64,000 nt of DNA from Halobacteriovorax vibrionivorans (GCF_003346865.1 NZ_QDKL01000002.1:434001-498000); one strand, 5' to 3'; shown: positions 34,719-44,218, counted from the stretch's first letter. Numbers and translations are program-made. Notes: generated by a model from the letters alone, not told the origin.

Positions 34719-35694
34719 ACTGACAACAAATTACAAAAACTTTCCCTTGGGTCATACGGCTATCGGGCTGTGCAACACATCTCCAACCATCACTTCCCAC
34801 TGGATAGTCTTTTACAATACGATGGCCATCATACCAGCTATTACTACAACCACCACCTGTTCGAACCCATCCTTCTTCACAGTTTACAGTTTGAATAGCA
34901 CAATAACCTCCACCACATGAATGAGTTGGTGGTAGATTTTTTTCAAGAACCTTACAAGTCGGAGTTCCACCAACCTTTTTCCATTGCGTCCCATCACAGA
35001 ACTCCATGGCCTTATCGCTACTATTATACTTCATTGTTCCTTCAACAGAAGCATTGCAGGTTGATTGATTTCCAATTTTAATACCACCGTTAACATCAAG
35101 TTTTGTAACAGGTGAATTTGTCCCGATACCAACATTTCCTGCATTATAATAAATATCATTTGGATCTGTGGCACTTCTTGAAAAGATAGTACTCTCGCCA
35201 TCACTCAATGTACGACAATCAATAATAGCATCTGAAGGGTCAACCTGTACCCATAGCTTAATCTTCTTCACAAGCTCTTCGCTATAAGTATTCTTTCCCT
35301 TATTGAATTGAATAACAAGATGGGTCTCACCAGTTGAGCCCGAGTTTACACTAACTTCACTAGCTGCTGAACTAAGTCTAATTGACTCTATCGTCACACC
35401 ATTATACTTCTTATTTAAAATGTAACGGTCTTCATTAGTATCATTTCTTAATTGTGAGATAGGACCTGAATCATTAGCATTAAGACCTTGAAAACTATTC
35501 TCACAAGCAGTGGGAGTAGCTAACATTGACCTCATCTCCCCTACAATTTGATTAATTTCACTAGTTGAACTTGCTGTCTTCATGGTTTTCATGCTTGTAC
35601 TGGTCATTCGCATTAATGCTAAAGCGAGGATGCCGATTAAGCCTGCCGCAACCATTATTTCAACTAAAGTAAATCCTCTATTTCTTAAACTCAT
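34717..35694 (-). CDS. Prepilin-like protein with tail-fibre-like and Cys-rich C-terminal regions
   Basis: Type IV prepilin N-terminus: RNRG|FTLVEIMVAAGLIGIL, with Glu at mature position 5 and the hydrophobic assembly helix. After a variable region, residues ~183-205 read YYNAGNVGIGTNSP...KLDVNGGI, a motif common in phage tail fibres and trimeric surface adhesins. This leads to a short FCDGTQWKKVG motif and a Cys-rich end (nine Cys from CKVLEK onward). The whole suggests a minor pseudopilin with an adhesive tip. No other pilus gene is adjacent. Convergent with the receptor gene. Confidence 0.8.
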   Translation of the reverse strand: MSLRNRGFTLVEIMVAAGLIGILALALMRMTSTSMKTMKTASSTSEINQIVGEMRSMLATPTACENSFQGLNANDSGPISQLRNDTNEDRYILNKKYNGVTIESIRLSSAASEVSVNSGSTGETHLVIQFNKGKNTYSEELVKKIKLWVQVDPSDAIIDCRTLSDGESTIFSRSATDPNDIYYNAGNVGIGTNSPVTKLDVNGGIKIGNQSTCNASVEGTMKYNSSDKAMEFCDGTQWKKVGGTPTCKVLEKNLPPTHSCGGGYCAIQTVNCEEGWVRTGGGCSNSWYDGHRIVKDYPVGSDGWRCVAQPDSRMTQGKVFVICCQ

Positions 35695-35948
35695 AATAAT
35701 CCCTATTTAAATTCATTATAACATGACTCAAGTTTCATAAAAGTCACCTAAAACGTTGAAATCACAGAACAAATAAGTAAGAAAATTAACTAAGTCCATT
35801 ATAATTATGAACTATAATAATCTTAGCTAACGCAACGAATCCCACTAACCCTTTAAGATACATAAAATCTTCTTCACAAGGCCGACATATCGATATTTTT
35901 AACGTAAACTGGTCCATCAAAGTTGATATAATTTAAGGAGTCATACTC

Positions 35949-37697
35949 ATGGATAAGACAATCAAGGATAAATTAGCGCAAATTATCGAAAATATGCCTT
36001 CAGATTGGCTACGCTTAACAACACATAGACTCGATATTTACAATGAGTCACTAGCAAAGGTTGAGTTTCTTCAAAAGCTTGAAGAGATTACAAACTTTGA
36101 AAATCAAGAGTTAGAAAGATTACCAACAGCTTACGACTATATTCGCTTAGGCCATCCTCTTTCATGTATTCTCGAATGGGCCATCGCCAAGGCATCGAAT
36201 TTAAATCCAGAAAGTGTTATTTCATTCTCTTCTCAAAGCATGCCAATCCTTGCAGTACTGAGAGCAAATAAATTTTTAGGAAAGAAAACCCAAATCGTAA
36301 GTGAAAAGCCTATTTCAGAACTTTTCAGTAGTGTTTATCAATATGACTTTATTCAAACACAAGAACTTGAAAAAGACTTTGATGGTACTACTATAGTGAT
36401 CAATGGTAGTGAAAAGGCCGATATAAATGTAACGCTTTTTGATAACCTCGGAAGTGTCATTTCAGTAAATGATAATAATATTGATTATATTAAAGAGATT
36501 CAACATGTAAGACGTCGAGAATCAATTGCTATGACTCCGCAAAATTGCCTAACAGCAATCAAAGGTATTTTAGGTGAAGCTGGCCGCGGCATAACAAAAA
36601 CAGACACGTCAGATCTTACAAAAACAATACAAGAAATTACAAGTTCAAATACACAAGTGGCCTTTAGTAATTGTGGCCTATCAGCTCAATATGCCATCAT
36701 GATGGGACAAGTCCACTTTGCTAATAATAAACACCCTGGAAAAGACATCAAGTTTATCGTTCCTCCAAATTGTTACGGAGGTACCAATGATCAAGCAAGA
36801 CGTGTTGCTGCTTGTATCGACAATGTTGAAATCATTGATCTTCCTGTAGATAGTGGAAAAGATATGGTTACTGAGCTTGAGAGAATTTTAACAGATGTAG
36901 CACACGCTGATGCTGTCCCTTTTATTATTGGGGAAATTCCCACAAACCCTCGAGTTGAAATACCTGATTTAATAAAACTTCGAGAAACTTTAAAGAAGCC
37001 AAGGTTCACTAATGATGGGGCCACTGCAGTTGGCGCTGTTTTTAATCTCGACCAAACATTTTGTCCAAATGTTAAATTCTTTGGTGATCACGGCTATCTA
37101 AATGATGTAAAAGTAATTTCATATGTTAGTGGATCAAAGTTTCCAAGTGGAGGTCTTTGTACTGCAGGATATGCTGTTGCAAGTGACAGTGCTGCAGAGT
37201 ATATGAGTTACGTTGAAAATCATCTACGATTATGTGACAACGAAGCAACTGATTTACAACTTCAAATTTTAACTCGTGAAATGCCTAGTATGAACGAAAG
37301 AATTGCAAAGGCATATGCCAACACTCGTGGCTTTGTAGACTATATTCAAGAGATACTACCAAAAGCAAAGATCAACTTTGTTTCACATGAATTAGCAGAT
37401 GCAACTTTTACTCCCTCTGTCTTCTCTCTCGATCTACCAGCGCGCAACGAAGAGCATAAACGAGAACTAAATCACAAGTTAATCCGTATGATGATTGACG
37501 CTATTCCGGAAGAAAGCAAGCACTGTGTGAGTTATGGACAACTAAAAGGTTGTTACTGGACTGTTCCTGCCACATCAACTCAAGGAACAACTAAGGAAAG
37601 TGACAAAGACTATATTGTACGCGTATCTGTAGCAGCAGATTTTAATCTCGCAAAACACAAAGAAGTATTCAAAAGATTCGTTAAAGAGTCATACTAA
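35949..37697 (+). CDS. Cys/Met metabolism PLP-dependent enzyme (cystathionine gamma-synthase-like)
   Basis: A 582-residue protein whose C-terminal ~400 residues follow the Cys/Met PLP-enzyme order: CGLSAQYAIMMG (cofactor phosphate region), PPNCYGGTNDQ, EIPTNPRVEIPDL (ESPTNP-like), FTNDGATAVGAVFNL in place of the usual DNTF, and YVSGSKFPSGG with the probable PLP Lys. The first ~190 residues are an extension resembling the longer fungal-type cystathionine gamma-synthases. Probable role in transsulfuration, not certain. AAGGAG lies upstream of the ATG. A hairpin terminator follows. Confidence 0.75.
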   Translation: MDKTIKDKLAQIIENMPSDWLRLTTHRLDIYNESLAKVEFLQKLEEITNFENQELERLPTAYDYIRLGHPLSCILEWAIAKASNLNPESVISFSSQSMPILAVLRANKFLGKKTQIVSEKPISELFSSVYQYDFIQTQELEKDFDGTTIVINGSEKADINVTLFDNLGSVISVNDNNIDYIKEIQHVRRRESIAMTPQNCLTAIKGILGEAGRGITKTDTSDLTKTIQEITSSNTQVAFSNCGLSAQYAIMMGQVHFANNKHPGKDIKFIVPPNCYGGTNDQARRVAACIDNVEIIDLPVDSGKDMVTELERILTDVAHADAVPFIIGEIPTNPRVEIPDLIKLRETLKKPRFTNDGATAVGAVFNLDQTFCPNVKFFGDHGYLNDVKVISYVSGSKFPSGGLCTAGYAVASDSAAEYMSYVENHLRLCDNEATDLQLQILTREMPSMNERIAKAYANTRGFVDYIQEILPKAKINFVSHELADATFTPSVFSLDLPARNEEHKRELNHKLIRMMIDAIPEESKHCVSYGQLKGCYWTVPATSTQGTTKESDKDYIVRVSVAADFNLAKHKEVFKRFVKESY

Positions 37698-37698
37698 G

Positions 37699-37719
37699 AG
37701 CGAGGCTAAGCCTCGCTTT
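37699..37719. terminator. Bidirectional hairpin between convergent genes
   Basis: AGCGAGGC (37699-37706) and GCCTCGCT (37710-37717) make an 8-bp perfect stem with a three-base loop, followed by a short T-run on the plus strand. It sits directly after the PLP-enzyme stop and overlaps the mrpG stop codon on the other strand. Confidence 0.75.
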
Positions 37720-38002
37720 CTCCATTACTCATTCTTTTTTTCTTCGCATACGCCAAGGCATGTGTTGCAATTGGCGTTGTAATTAATAAGAAAATAAAGA
37801 GTGTAAAGTTTGTAATTACAAAATTTAAGTCTGGAATAATTAAACTTGAACCAATCAGAACAAGAGCAGCACCAAAAGCAGACGCTTTACTAGCAGCTTG
37901 TAACTTCATATAAAAGTCTGGCATCTTAATAAATCCCACTACTGCAAGGAATACAAATATAGAGCCTAAAAAAATTAAAATTTCTCCTATAAGCTGTATC
38001 AT
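37706..38002 (-). CDS. mrpG: Na+/H+ antiporter subunit G
   Basis: A 98-residue protein with three hydrophobic segments and the MrpG/PhaG/MnhG pattern: GEILIFLGSIFVFLAVVGFIKMPDFYMKLQAASKASAFGAALVL is spread over residues 5-48. It overlaps mrpF by four bases (ATGA). Last gene of the seven-gene mrp operon; its stop lies inside the terminator hairpin. Confidence 0.92.
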   Translation of the reverse strand: MIQLIGEILIFLGSIFVFLAVVGFIKMPDFYMKLQAASKASAFGAALVLIGSSLIIPDLNFVITNFTLFIFLLITTPIATHALAYAKKKRMSNGESEA

Positions 38003-38268
38003 TTATCCCCCTTACTCATTTCAGATAAGTAAAATGCAAAAACAAGTGCTGTCACAAATCCAACAATTGCTATTAACTGGGCAATATTTAAGAAGAAAGG
38101 ATTTCTATTATTTGTATAAAGCATAAGAAAAAGACTAACACCGGTTACACCAATCAAGTCAAAAGCTAATACTTTAACAAGCACATCCCTTTCTTTTACA
38201 GCTTCAAAAACAAGCAATAAGCAGGTTAGAATGATAATACCAGTTGAGATCATCATTAGTATACTCAT
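37999..38268 (-). CDS. mrpF: Na+/H+ antiporter subunit F
   Basis: Three-helix, 89-residue MrpF. The DVLVKVLAFDLIGVTGVSL segment contains the conserved Asp that lies in the sodium-proton path. Overlaps mrpE and mrpG by four bases each (ATGA), indicating tight translational coupling. Confidence 0.9.
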   Translation of the reverse strand: MSILMMISTGIIILTCLLLVFEAVKERDVLVKVLAFDLIGVTGVSLFLMLYTNNRNPFFLNIAQLIAIVGFVTALVFAFYLSEMSKGDK

Positions 38269-38588
38269 CGTAAAATCCTTAGAACTCGACTTTCAATTTG
38301 TTCTTTAAACTCTTTAATGGCATCTTCTTCATTTTCTAAAAACATCATGTGAATATATAAATATGAATTATCTGGAGCCAAATCAATAACCATTGTTCCC
38401 GGTGAGAATGTAATAAGATTTGATAGCAACGCTATTTCAAAATCAGTCTTAACCTCTAAAGGAAACTTTATTATCCCAGGTGAAGATAAGTCTTTAGGCG
38501 TAATGACGTCCTGAGCTACTCTTAATGCTCCTAAGGACAAGTCCCAAAGATAGAGTACAACGAATTGTAATATATACCATAACTTCAT
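38265..38588 (-). CDS. mrpE: Na+/H+ antiporter subunit E (short)
   Basis: MrpE-type protein: an N-terminal hydrophobic segment and the family's cytoplasmic part with LLSNLITFSPGTMVIDLAPDN and YLYIHMMF. At 107 residues it is shorter than the usual ~160, lacking the first membrane helices. The symbol is supported mainly by the PGT-x-x-x-D-L signature and by position between mrpD and mrpF. Confidence 0.85.
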   Translation of the reverse strand: MKLWYILQFVVLYLWDLSLGALRVAQDVITPKDLSSPGIIKFPLEVKTDFEIALLSNLITFSPGTMVIDLAPDNSYLYIHMMFLENEEDAIKEFKEQIESRVLRILR

Positions 38589-38598
38589 AAATACCCCG

Positions 38599-40071
38599 TT
38601 AATAACCTAGCCCTAGTTTTGCGACATCTCTTGCTAAGCGAAAAATTAGAAGAGGGTTAAAACTTATGACTAAAGTGAATAAACAAAGTAAAAAACAAGA
38701 AATATAAGATCGTATAATTGATGATCTTGAAAGAGTATCAATTGACTCTTGTTCTTCACCCCAGAAAACCCCGCTCCATATCTTGACCATACTATAGAGA
38801 GTAAAAAAGCTCCCTATGATCATTGGTAAAATTATCCATACGAGCCTACTTTCCACAGCGATCTTAAATAGTCCTAACTTTGCCCAGAAACCAGAAAATG
38901 GTGGGATTCCAATTAGACTCGCCGCTGGAATCATAAAGAGAATTGATATCAATGGAGATGCTTTAAAGAGTCCTCCTAGTTTTGATATTTTCTCTGATGC
39001 AGCAAAATTCTTTACCAATCCAGAAACAAAAAAGAGATTTGTCTTAACTATAATATGGTGAAAAATGTAAAAAAGAGCACAGGCCAATGCGAGATTCTTA
39101 ATTGCAATATTAGGATGAATACTGAAACTCACACCTACACCTATAAAACCGACCTGGCTTATAATATGATAACTTAAAATTTCTCTTAATTTATTTTGAA
39201 CAACTGCGCACCATACCCCAATCAAAAGAGTAAGAATTGATAAAATAAGAATGATCCAAAATAATTGTAAATCTGCAGGAAAGACCTGGCCAAAGATTCT
39301 CATCATTGCATATAGCCCAAGCTTAGTAAGCAGACCGGCCAACACGCCACTTAAACCAGGTGATAACTTCGGGTAACTCTCCGGTAACCAGAAAAATAGA
39401 GGAAAAAAAGCAGACTTAATAGCAAATGCTCCAAATAGGGAGATCGCAAGAGATCGTACTAATCCAGGATCATTAGTATATAAAAGTGATAGTCTTTCGT
39501 TTAGAACCTGAAAGTCTAAAGTTTTAGTAAACTTATAAATGAAAGCGATAGAAATAAGAAAGATCAGACCACTTAAGAAATTAAGAATAATATACTTAAA
39601 ACCACTTTTAAGTCTCTTCGTATTCCCATCAAGAACGACGAGAACATAGCTACTCATTAAAGTAATTTCAAACCATACAAATAAGTTAAAAAGATCTCTA
39701 GTAAGAAATGCACCAGTTAATCCTAAAAAAAGAGTATTATAAAGAAAGTGATAGACCTTATTTCTTTCTACTGTCACACCAGGATAAGCATATAATGCAC
39801 CAGTGAAATAGATGGCCCCAATTACAAAAATCATCACTCCAGAAAAGAGATCATAACTAAGACTGATACCTATTCCACTCTCCCAACTACCAGCAACAAA
39901 TGTAGAAGACTCTTGAAAAGAGAAGAGAAAGTATCCTGCTAATGCGAAATAAATTAATGAGAATATATTAGTAAATATAGTTCGTAATTTATCTGATCTT
40001 TTAAATAAAAGAGATAATGATGCCGAGATCATTGGTAACATTAATAATATAATAAAAATATTATCTATCAT
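38599..40071 (-). CDS. mrpD: Na+/H+ antiporter subunit D
   Basis: A 490-residue member of the NuoM/MrpD proton-translocating family with about 13-14 helices. LVWFEITLMSSYVLVVLDG carries the conserved helix-5 Glu, AIKSAFFPLFFWLPESYP the helix-7 Lys, and LREILSYHIISQVGFIGVG a further conserved region. The start overlaps the mrpC stop (TAATG). Confidence 0.94.
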   Translation of the reverse strand: MIDNIFIILLMLPMISASLSLLFKRSDKLRTIFTNIFSLIYFALAGYFLFSFQESSTFVAGSWESGIGISLSYDLFSGVMIFVIGAIYFTGALYAYPGVTVERNKVYHFLYNTLFLGLTGAFLTRDLFNLFVWFEITLMSSYVLVVLDGNTKRLKSGFKYIILNFLSGLIFLISIAFIYKFTKTLDFQVLNERLSLLYTNDPGLVRSLAISLFGAFAIKSAFFPLFFWLPESYPKLSPGLSGVLAGLLTKLGLYAMMRIFGQVFPADLQLFWIILILSILTLLIGVWCAVVQNKLREILSYHIISQVGFIGVGVSFSIHPNIAIKNLALACALFYIFHHIIVKTNLFFVSGLVKNFAASEKISKLGGLFKASPLISILFMIPAASLIGIPPFSGFWAKLGLFKIAVESRLVWIILPMIIGSFFTLYSMVKIWSGVFWGEEQESIDTLSRSSIIRSYISCFLLCLFTLVISFNPLLIFRLARDVAKLGLGY

Positions 40072-40388
40072 TATTGTGCCTCCTCTTCTTTGCGAACATC
40101 ATTAATTTTCTTTACTACAGAGATCACAAAACAAAGAGTTGCAAATGAAATAACGATTGCTGTTAAGACAAGTGCTTGAGTCAATGGATCAGCAAAACGT
40201 ACAGTAGAGAATGCCTCCCCTTCACCGTTAAAAGGATAGCCATGGGCCAAAACATTACCGATAGAAAATATAATAAGGTTTGCACCATTTCCTAAAGTAA
40301 TAATAGCAAAGATACAATTTACCCATGTATTCTTTAACAAGAAAAGTAAACCTACTACAATGAATATACAACCAACTATAAATGTCAT
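40071..40388 (-). CDS. mrpC: Na+/H+ antiporter subunit C
   Basis: NuoK-like three-helix protein: LGNGANLIIFSIG and DPLTQALVLTAIVISFA match MrpC. I start at the ATG 40388, directly after the mrpB stop, giving 105 residues beginning MTFIVGC as in the family; an upstream codon at 40421 would overlap mrpB by 32 bases. Confidence 0.9.
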   Translation of the reverse strand: MTFIVGCIFIVVGLLFLLKNTWVNCIFAIITLGNGANLIIFSIGNVLAHGYPFNGEGEAFSTVRFADPLTQALVLTAIVISFATLCFVISVVKKINDVRKEEEAQ

Positions 40389-40389
40389 C

Positions 40390-40815
40390 TTATTGTTTAT
40401 TCCTCTTTGAAAAGTCGACAAATTTCACATAGGCCATTGTTGTACTAGTAGAAACAATTGCAAAAACAATTGAATCAAAGAGTAGAACCGAACTTACTTT
40501 TCCAGCAATAGGAAAAGGTATCTTAGTCCATATAGCACTTAAACCGGACTTACCAATAAACATTGGTGAGATAAAGACAAGAACTAGTAATAGAATGCAA
40601 ATGGCAACGATTGAAGAGTAATTATCGTTCAACCACATCTTAGTTCTTGATTCACTTCGGGCAATGATGTGAAGAATCAAAGCTAAAGACATAAGTAGCC
40701 CACCAATAAAACCTCCACCAGGAAGATCATGTCCTCTTAAAAGAAAGATAAACGAAAGTATTCCTAAAAGTGGACAAACGACTTTAAAACTTCCTCGAAT
40801 TAAAGATTCATTCAC
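40390..40815 (-). CDS. mrpB: Na+/H+ antiporter subunit B
   Basis: A 141-residue four-helix MrpB: GHDLPGGGFIGGLLMSLALIL is the family hallmark (PGGGF-x-GG) and FPIAGKVSSVLLFDSIVFAIV follows. The start overlaps the mrpA end by eight bases. Confidence 0.93.
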   Translation of the reverse strand: MNESLIRGSFKVVCPLLGILSFIFLLRGHDLPGGGFIGGLLMSLALILHIIARSESRTKMWLNDNYSSIVAICILLLVLVFISPMFIGKSGLSAIWTKIPFPIAGKVSSVLLFDSIVFAIVSTSTTMAYVKFVDFSKRNKQ

Positions 40816-42955
40816 GTTTACCTCGCTTTGAGAAGATCGCTAAAACACCAATGATTGCGATAGCAACAACTAGAACTTCTCCAAAAGTATCCATCGCTCG
40901 ATAATCCACTAAGATAACGTTTACGACATTCTCCCCTTTTGCAAGAATCTTTGAGTTTTCAAAAAAGTATCGACTCGCACTCAAATCAAACTTCATGCGA
41001 TTTGCTATTGCAAATAACCATAGAGATAAACCAAAAAGTAATGCTACGATGAAATTGTTGAGTTTTATATTTCGCCTATAATTATCTCCATTAATCGGTA
41101 CAGCCTTTATCAAAAAGAAAACAAAGAAGAGAGAAAGTGTTTCAACCATTAGCTGTGTCATACTCACATCAGCGGCACTATGATAACCAAAGAATACGAC
41201 TAAGAAGAAACCTGATATAACAAAGTAAAGGATTGCTTTAATATCAGAACGACTTAAGTATGCAAAAATAAGACCTCCTAGAACACCAGCTAAACATAAA
41301 GCCTTAGAAAGTGTAAGGTCTATCTCAGGGATACTTATATTTGATATTCCAAATTGAGTACTTATAGTAAGTATTGCAAGGAATCCAACCGTACATCTTA
41401 TATAGTGAGCAAAGTCTCCATTTACCATAAGAGAGTTCATCTTTTTGAATATATCAAGTGTATAATGAAGAGCTTTTACAAGCTTTGGCCATGGACTAAA
41501 TTCAGAATACTTTCGAGATAGGCCATCAAAACTTACAAAGTACTTATCGAGGATAAAGCTTCCTGAAATACTTCCTAGAATTGTTATAAGACTTAAGATA
41601 AGAACAATATTGTAAGGATATTCAAACCCATGCCATAACTTAATATATGTATTGTCGTTGAAAAGGCCAGTATCAATTAAAACACCATCTGAAATACTAC
41701 CTAAACCAAATAAATTAGGAGCGATCGCAACTAGTAAGGCCATCACTGAATATAATAATGGTGAGATCAGTAAGCTTTTATAACCTTTAGCATGAATTGA
41801 TCTTTCTTTGTCGACACGCTTTCTAGGCCAAGTAACTCGCAAGAGATTAATTGCTTGAATTCCCATAAAGAGATTACCTAGAAAGAAAGTCGGAGTAACA
41901 ATCCATAAAAGTTCAGATTTAATACTCGTTGTATAAATAAACTCTTTAGCATAAAAACCGATACTCAAAGGAAACCCAACCATACTCATGGCACATAAAA
42001 GAGCAATAATGAATGGTAGGATACTTTTATTCTCACTATTAATAAGATCTTCACGCTCCATTGTATTGTAAGCTTTTGCAAAATAGCCGACAAATTGGAA
42101 TAGGCCAGCTTTATAAAAAGCATGCGCAACTACAAGTAAGACAAAACTTATCATAGAGTAATCACTAGCAAGTCCAAGTAGAATAGCTAGCATACCGAGG
42201 ATACAAATAGTTGAGTATGCCAACATGGTCTTAAAATTACCCTGTAAAAGGCATTGAAATCCACCATATAAAACAGTAATGACACCTGAATAAACAAATA
42301 GGTCTTGCCATAGAATACTTTGAGAAAATAATGGAAATATTTTAACACCTAATAGCAAACCGGCCTTTACCATAGTCGCAGAGTGTAGAAAACTACTTAC
42401 AGGAGTAGGACCGGCCATGGCCAGTGGTAGCCAATAAGAGAATGGGAAGAGAGCAGACTTTGAAGCAATTCCTATAAATATTGCAAAAAGTGATAAGTTA
42501 AAATATTCATGTTGATGAAAGTTTGTAACCTTAAATAACGTTGGTAAGTGAAGAGATTCAAAAAATGTTAAACCCGATTCCATCCCTATTTGAGAAGTCA
42601 TCATTATTCCGGCCAAAAGAAAGAGTCCACCTCCAACAGTAGTATAGAGGGCCCACTTCGCCTTCTCCTTAACTTGTGAGTCTTCATTCTTAAGTCCAAT
42701 CAAGAAGAACGAAGTAACACTTGTCATTTCCCAAAATAAATAAAGTAGTAATAGGTTTGCGGAATATATAATTCCAAACATTGAAATAGTAAAAAGAGTA
42801 AGGGATGTATAAAAAACAGTTTTAACTCGAGAAGAATAGCTCTTCATGTAAAAGTAACTATATAGAAAAACCCCCACCCCTATTATGGCAACAAGAGTGC
42901 CAAATAAGTTATCTATACTTGTAGCTGAAAATAAATTATCCATTAGTATTTTCAA
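40808..42955 (-). CDS. mrpA: Na+/H+ antiporter subunit A, N-terminally short
   Basis: Large NuoL-like subunit with the MrpA C-terminal extension. LLLYLFWEMTSVTSFFLIG holds the helix-5 Glu, GIASKSALFPFSYWLPLAMAGPTPVSSFLHSATMVKAG is spread over residues 165-203 with the key Lys and His, and DTFGEVLVVAIAIIGVLAI is at the C-terminus. It has 715 residues: compared with ~800-residue relatives, roughly the first 70-80 residues (two helices) seem absent. The start is TTG with AAGGA five bases upstream; an ATG four codons later is possible. First gene of the operon, divergent from nhaR. Confidence 0.9.
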   Translation of the reverse strand: MKILMDNLFSATSIDNLFGTLVAIIGVGVFLYSYFYMKSYSSRVKTVFYTSLTLFTISMFGIIYSANLLLLYLFWEMTSVTSFFLIGLKNEDSQVKEKAKWALYTTVGGGLFLLAGIMMTSQIGMESGLTFFESLHLPTLFKVTNFHQHEYFNLSLFAIFIGIASKSALFPFSYWLPLAMAGPTPVSSFLHSATMVKAGLLLGVKIFPLFSQSILWQDLFVYSGVITVLYGGFQCLLQGNFKTMLAYSTICILGMLAILLGLASDYSMISFVLLVVAHAFYKAGLFQFVGYFAKAYNTMEREDLINSENKSILPFIIALLCAMSMVGFPLSIGFYAKEFIYTTSIKSELLWIVTPTFFLGNLFMGIQAINLLRVTWPRKRVDKERSIHAKGYKSLLISPLLYSVMALLVAIAPNLFGLGSISDGVLIDTGLFNDNTYIKLWHGFEYPYNIVLILSLITILGSISGSFILDKYFVSFDGLSRKYSEFSPWPKLVKALHYTLDIFKKMNSLMVNGDFAHYIRCTVGFLAILTISTQFGISNISIPEIDLTLSKALCLAGVLGGLIFAYLSRSDIKAILYFVISGFFLVVFFGYHSAADVSMTQLMVETLSLFFVFFLIKAVPINGDNYRRNIKLNNFIVALLFGLSLWLFAIANRMKFDLSASRYFFENSKILAKGENVVNVILVDYRAMDTFGEVLVVAIAIIGVLAIFSKRGKRE

Positions 42956-43064
42956 TGTGTTCCTTCGTACAAACTTACAAATTTGATTTTAACAGCATTA
43001 TAAGATATTAATAAAATATATAAAAATAATCTTTAGTATTGAAAAAATTAATAAAAGGTTAAGT

Positions 43065-43961
43065 ATGAAATGGATTAATTATCATCATCTTATATACTTC
43101 AGAGAAATTGCCAGACAAGGCAGTATATCTAAAGCTTCAGAGGTTTTAAAGGTTGGACAGCCCGCCTTAAGTACTCAACTAAAAAACCTAGAGGAATACT
43201 TGGGTGTACAGCTCTTTGAACGTAAAAGAAGAAAAATGGTATTAACAGGGCCTGGAAAAGTTGTACTTGAGTACGCCTCTAAGATAAACTCACTAGGTCA
43301 AGAGTTAATAGAGTTAATTGATGACAAGGTGTTTACTAATGAAATTCACCTAAGCATTGGTGCGCTTGATAGTATACCTAAGCACTTAATATGTGACATT
43401 GTTGACTTGGCCCATCGTAAGACGGGATGCTTCCTTTCAATTTACGAAGGATCTCCTGATGAACTGTTAAGGCAGTTAAAGACACATCAAATCGAAGTCA
43501 TGATATCGGATCAAGAAATTAACAAGCTAGAAAGACATAATATCTTTTCCAAAAAAATATTAACAAAACAAATTAGTGTCTACGCTTCAGCTGAATATGA
43601 ACATTTAAAGAAGGGATTTCCTAAATCACTTGATGGTGCACCTTGCATTGTTCCAACTTCCCATTCAAAAATTAGAAGCGATGTGGAATATTTCATGCAT
43701 GAAAAAGGAGTAAGGCCAAAGATTATTGCAGAAACTCAAGATACTTCGCTTCAAAGAATCTTAGCAACACGAGGCGATGGTCTAATCTTCTTACCTAGTT
43801 TCATTACAAAAGATCTCGTAAATGATAAAAAGCTTGTAAAAATTGGCAATCTGAAAGGTGTAACGACTAGTTATTATTTGATATATAGTAAGAGAATTAT
43901 TGAGAATCCAGCTTTGGACTTCATTCTTAAGCAGAACTTTGAGAGAATGAGGCTACGTTAA
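43065..43961 (+). CDS. nhaR: NhaR-like LysR-family regulator
   Basis: Matches E. coli NhaR in length (298) and pattern: INYHHLIYFREIARQGSISKASEVL at the N-terminus, LKNLEEYLGVQLFERKRR in the recognition region, and QLKTHQIEVMISDQ in the effector domain. NhaR activates Na+/H+ antiporter genes in response to sodium. Here it is divergent from the mrp operon across 109 bp, making that operon the obvious target. A hairpin terminator overlaps its 3' end. Confidence 0.85.
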   Translation: MKWINYHHLIYFREIARQGSISKASEVLKVGQPALSTQLKNLEEYLGVQLFERKRRKMVLTGPGKVVLEYASKINSLGQELIELIDDKVFTNEIHLSIGALDSIPKHLICDIVDLAHRKTGCFLSIYEGSPDELLRQLKTHQIEVMISDQEINKLERHNIFSKKILTKQISVYASAEYEHLKKGFPKSLDGAPCIVPTSHSKIRSDVEYFMHEKGVRPKIIAETQDTSLQRILATRGDGLIFLPSFITKDLVNDKKLVKIGNLKGVTTSYYLIYSKRIIENPALDFILKQNFERMRLR

Positions 43962-43985
43962 TTAAAATCATAGCCTCATATTTTT
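43947..43985 (+). terminator. Intrinsic terminator overlapping the nhaR stop
   Basis: ATGAGGCTA (43947-43955) pairs perfectly with TAGCCTCAT (43971-43979) around a 15-base loop containing the TAA stop, followed by ATTTTTA. Confidence 0.8.
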
Positions 43986-43990
43986 AACTG

Positions 43991-44218
43991 TTAAGTCTTT
44001 TTGTACTTGTCTGCATTAGACAATTGTTCGTTTTTCTTTTTTGCCACTAAATGATCGGCCGTAACGCCTTTGTTCTTATCTTCTCTTTTATTCATTTTTC
44101 CGGCATTAATACGATAGTCTCGTTTCGATGATCTTACTTTAATAAATTTTTGTATCGAAATATACACTCCGATCACAGCTAAGCATGAAAGTAAGAAAAT
44201 GATTTCGTTGGCACTCAT
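43991..44218 (-). CDS. Small single-pass membrane protein
   Basis: A 75-residue protein: an N-terminal helix (about residues 5-22) then a Lys/Arg-rich cytoplasmic tail. GGAG lies before the ATG. A plausible promoter on this strand has TTGTTC (44262-44257) and TATAAA (44238-44233) with an 18-bp spacer. No family recognised; convergent with nhaR. Confidence 0.6.
   Translation of the reverse strand: MSANEIIFLLSCLAVIGVYISIQKFIKVRSSKRDYRINAGKMNKREDKNKGVTADHLVAKKKNEQLSNADKYKKT

Noticed and set aside
35695..35948. Regulatory RNA or promoter in the 254-bp gap before the PLP-enzyme gene
   Set aside because: Only AT-rich sequence and a chance-like ATTATAAT repeat were seen; no riboswitch motif or clear -35/-10 pair.
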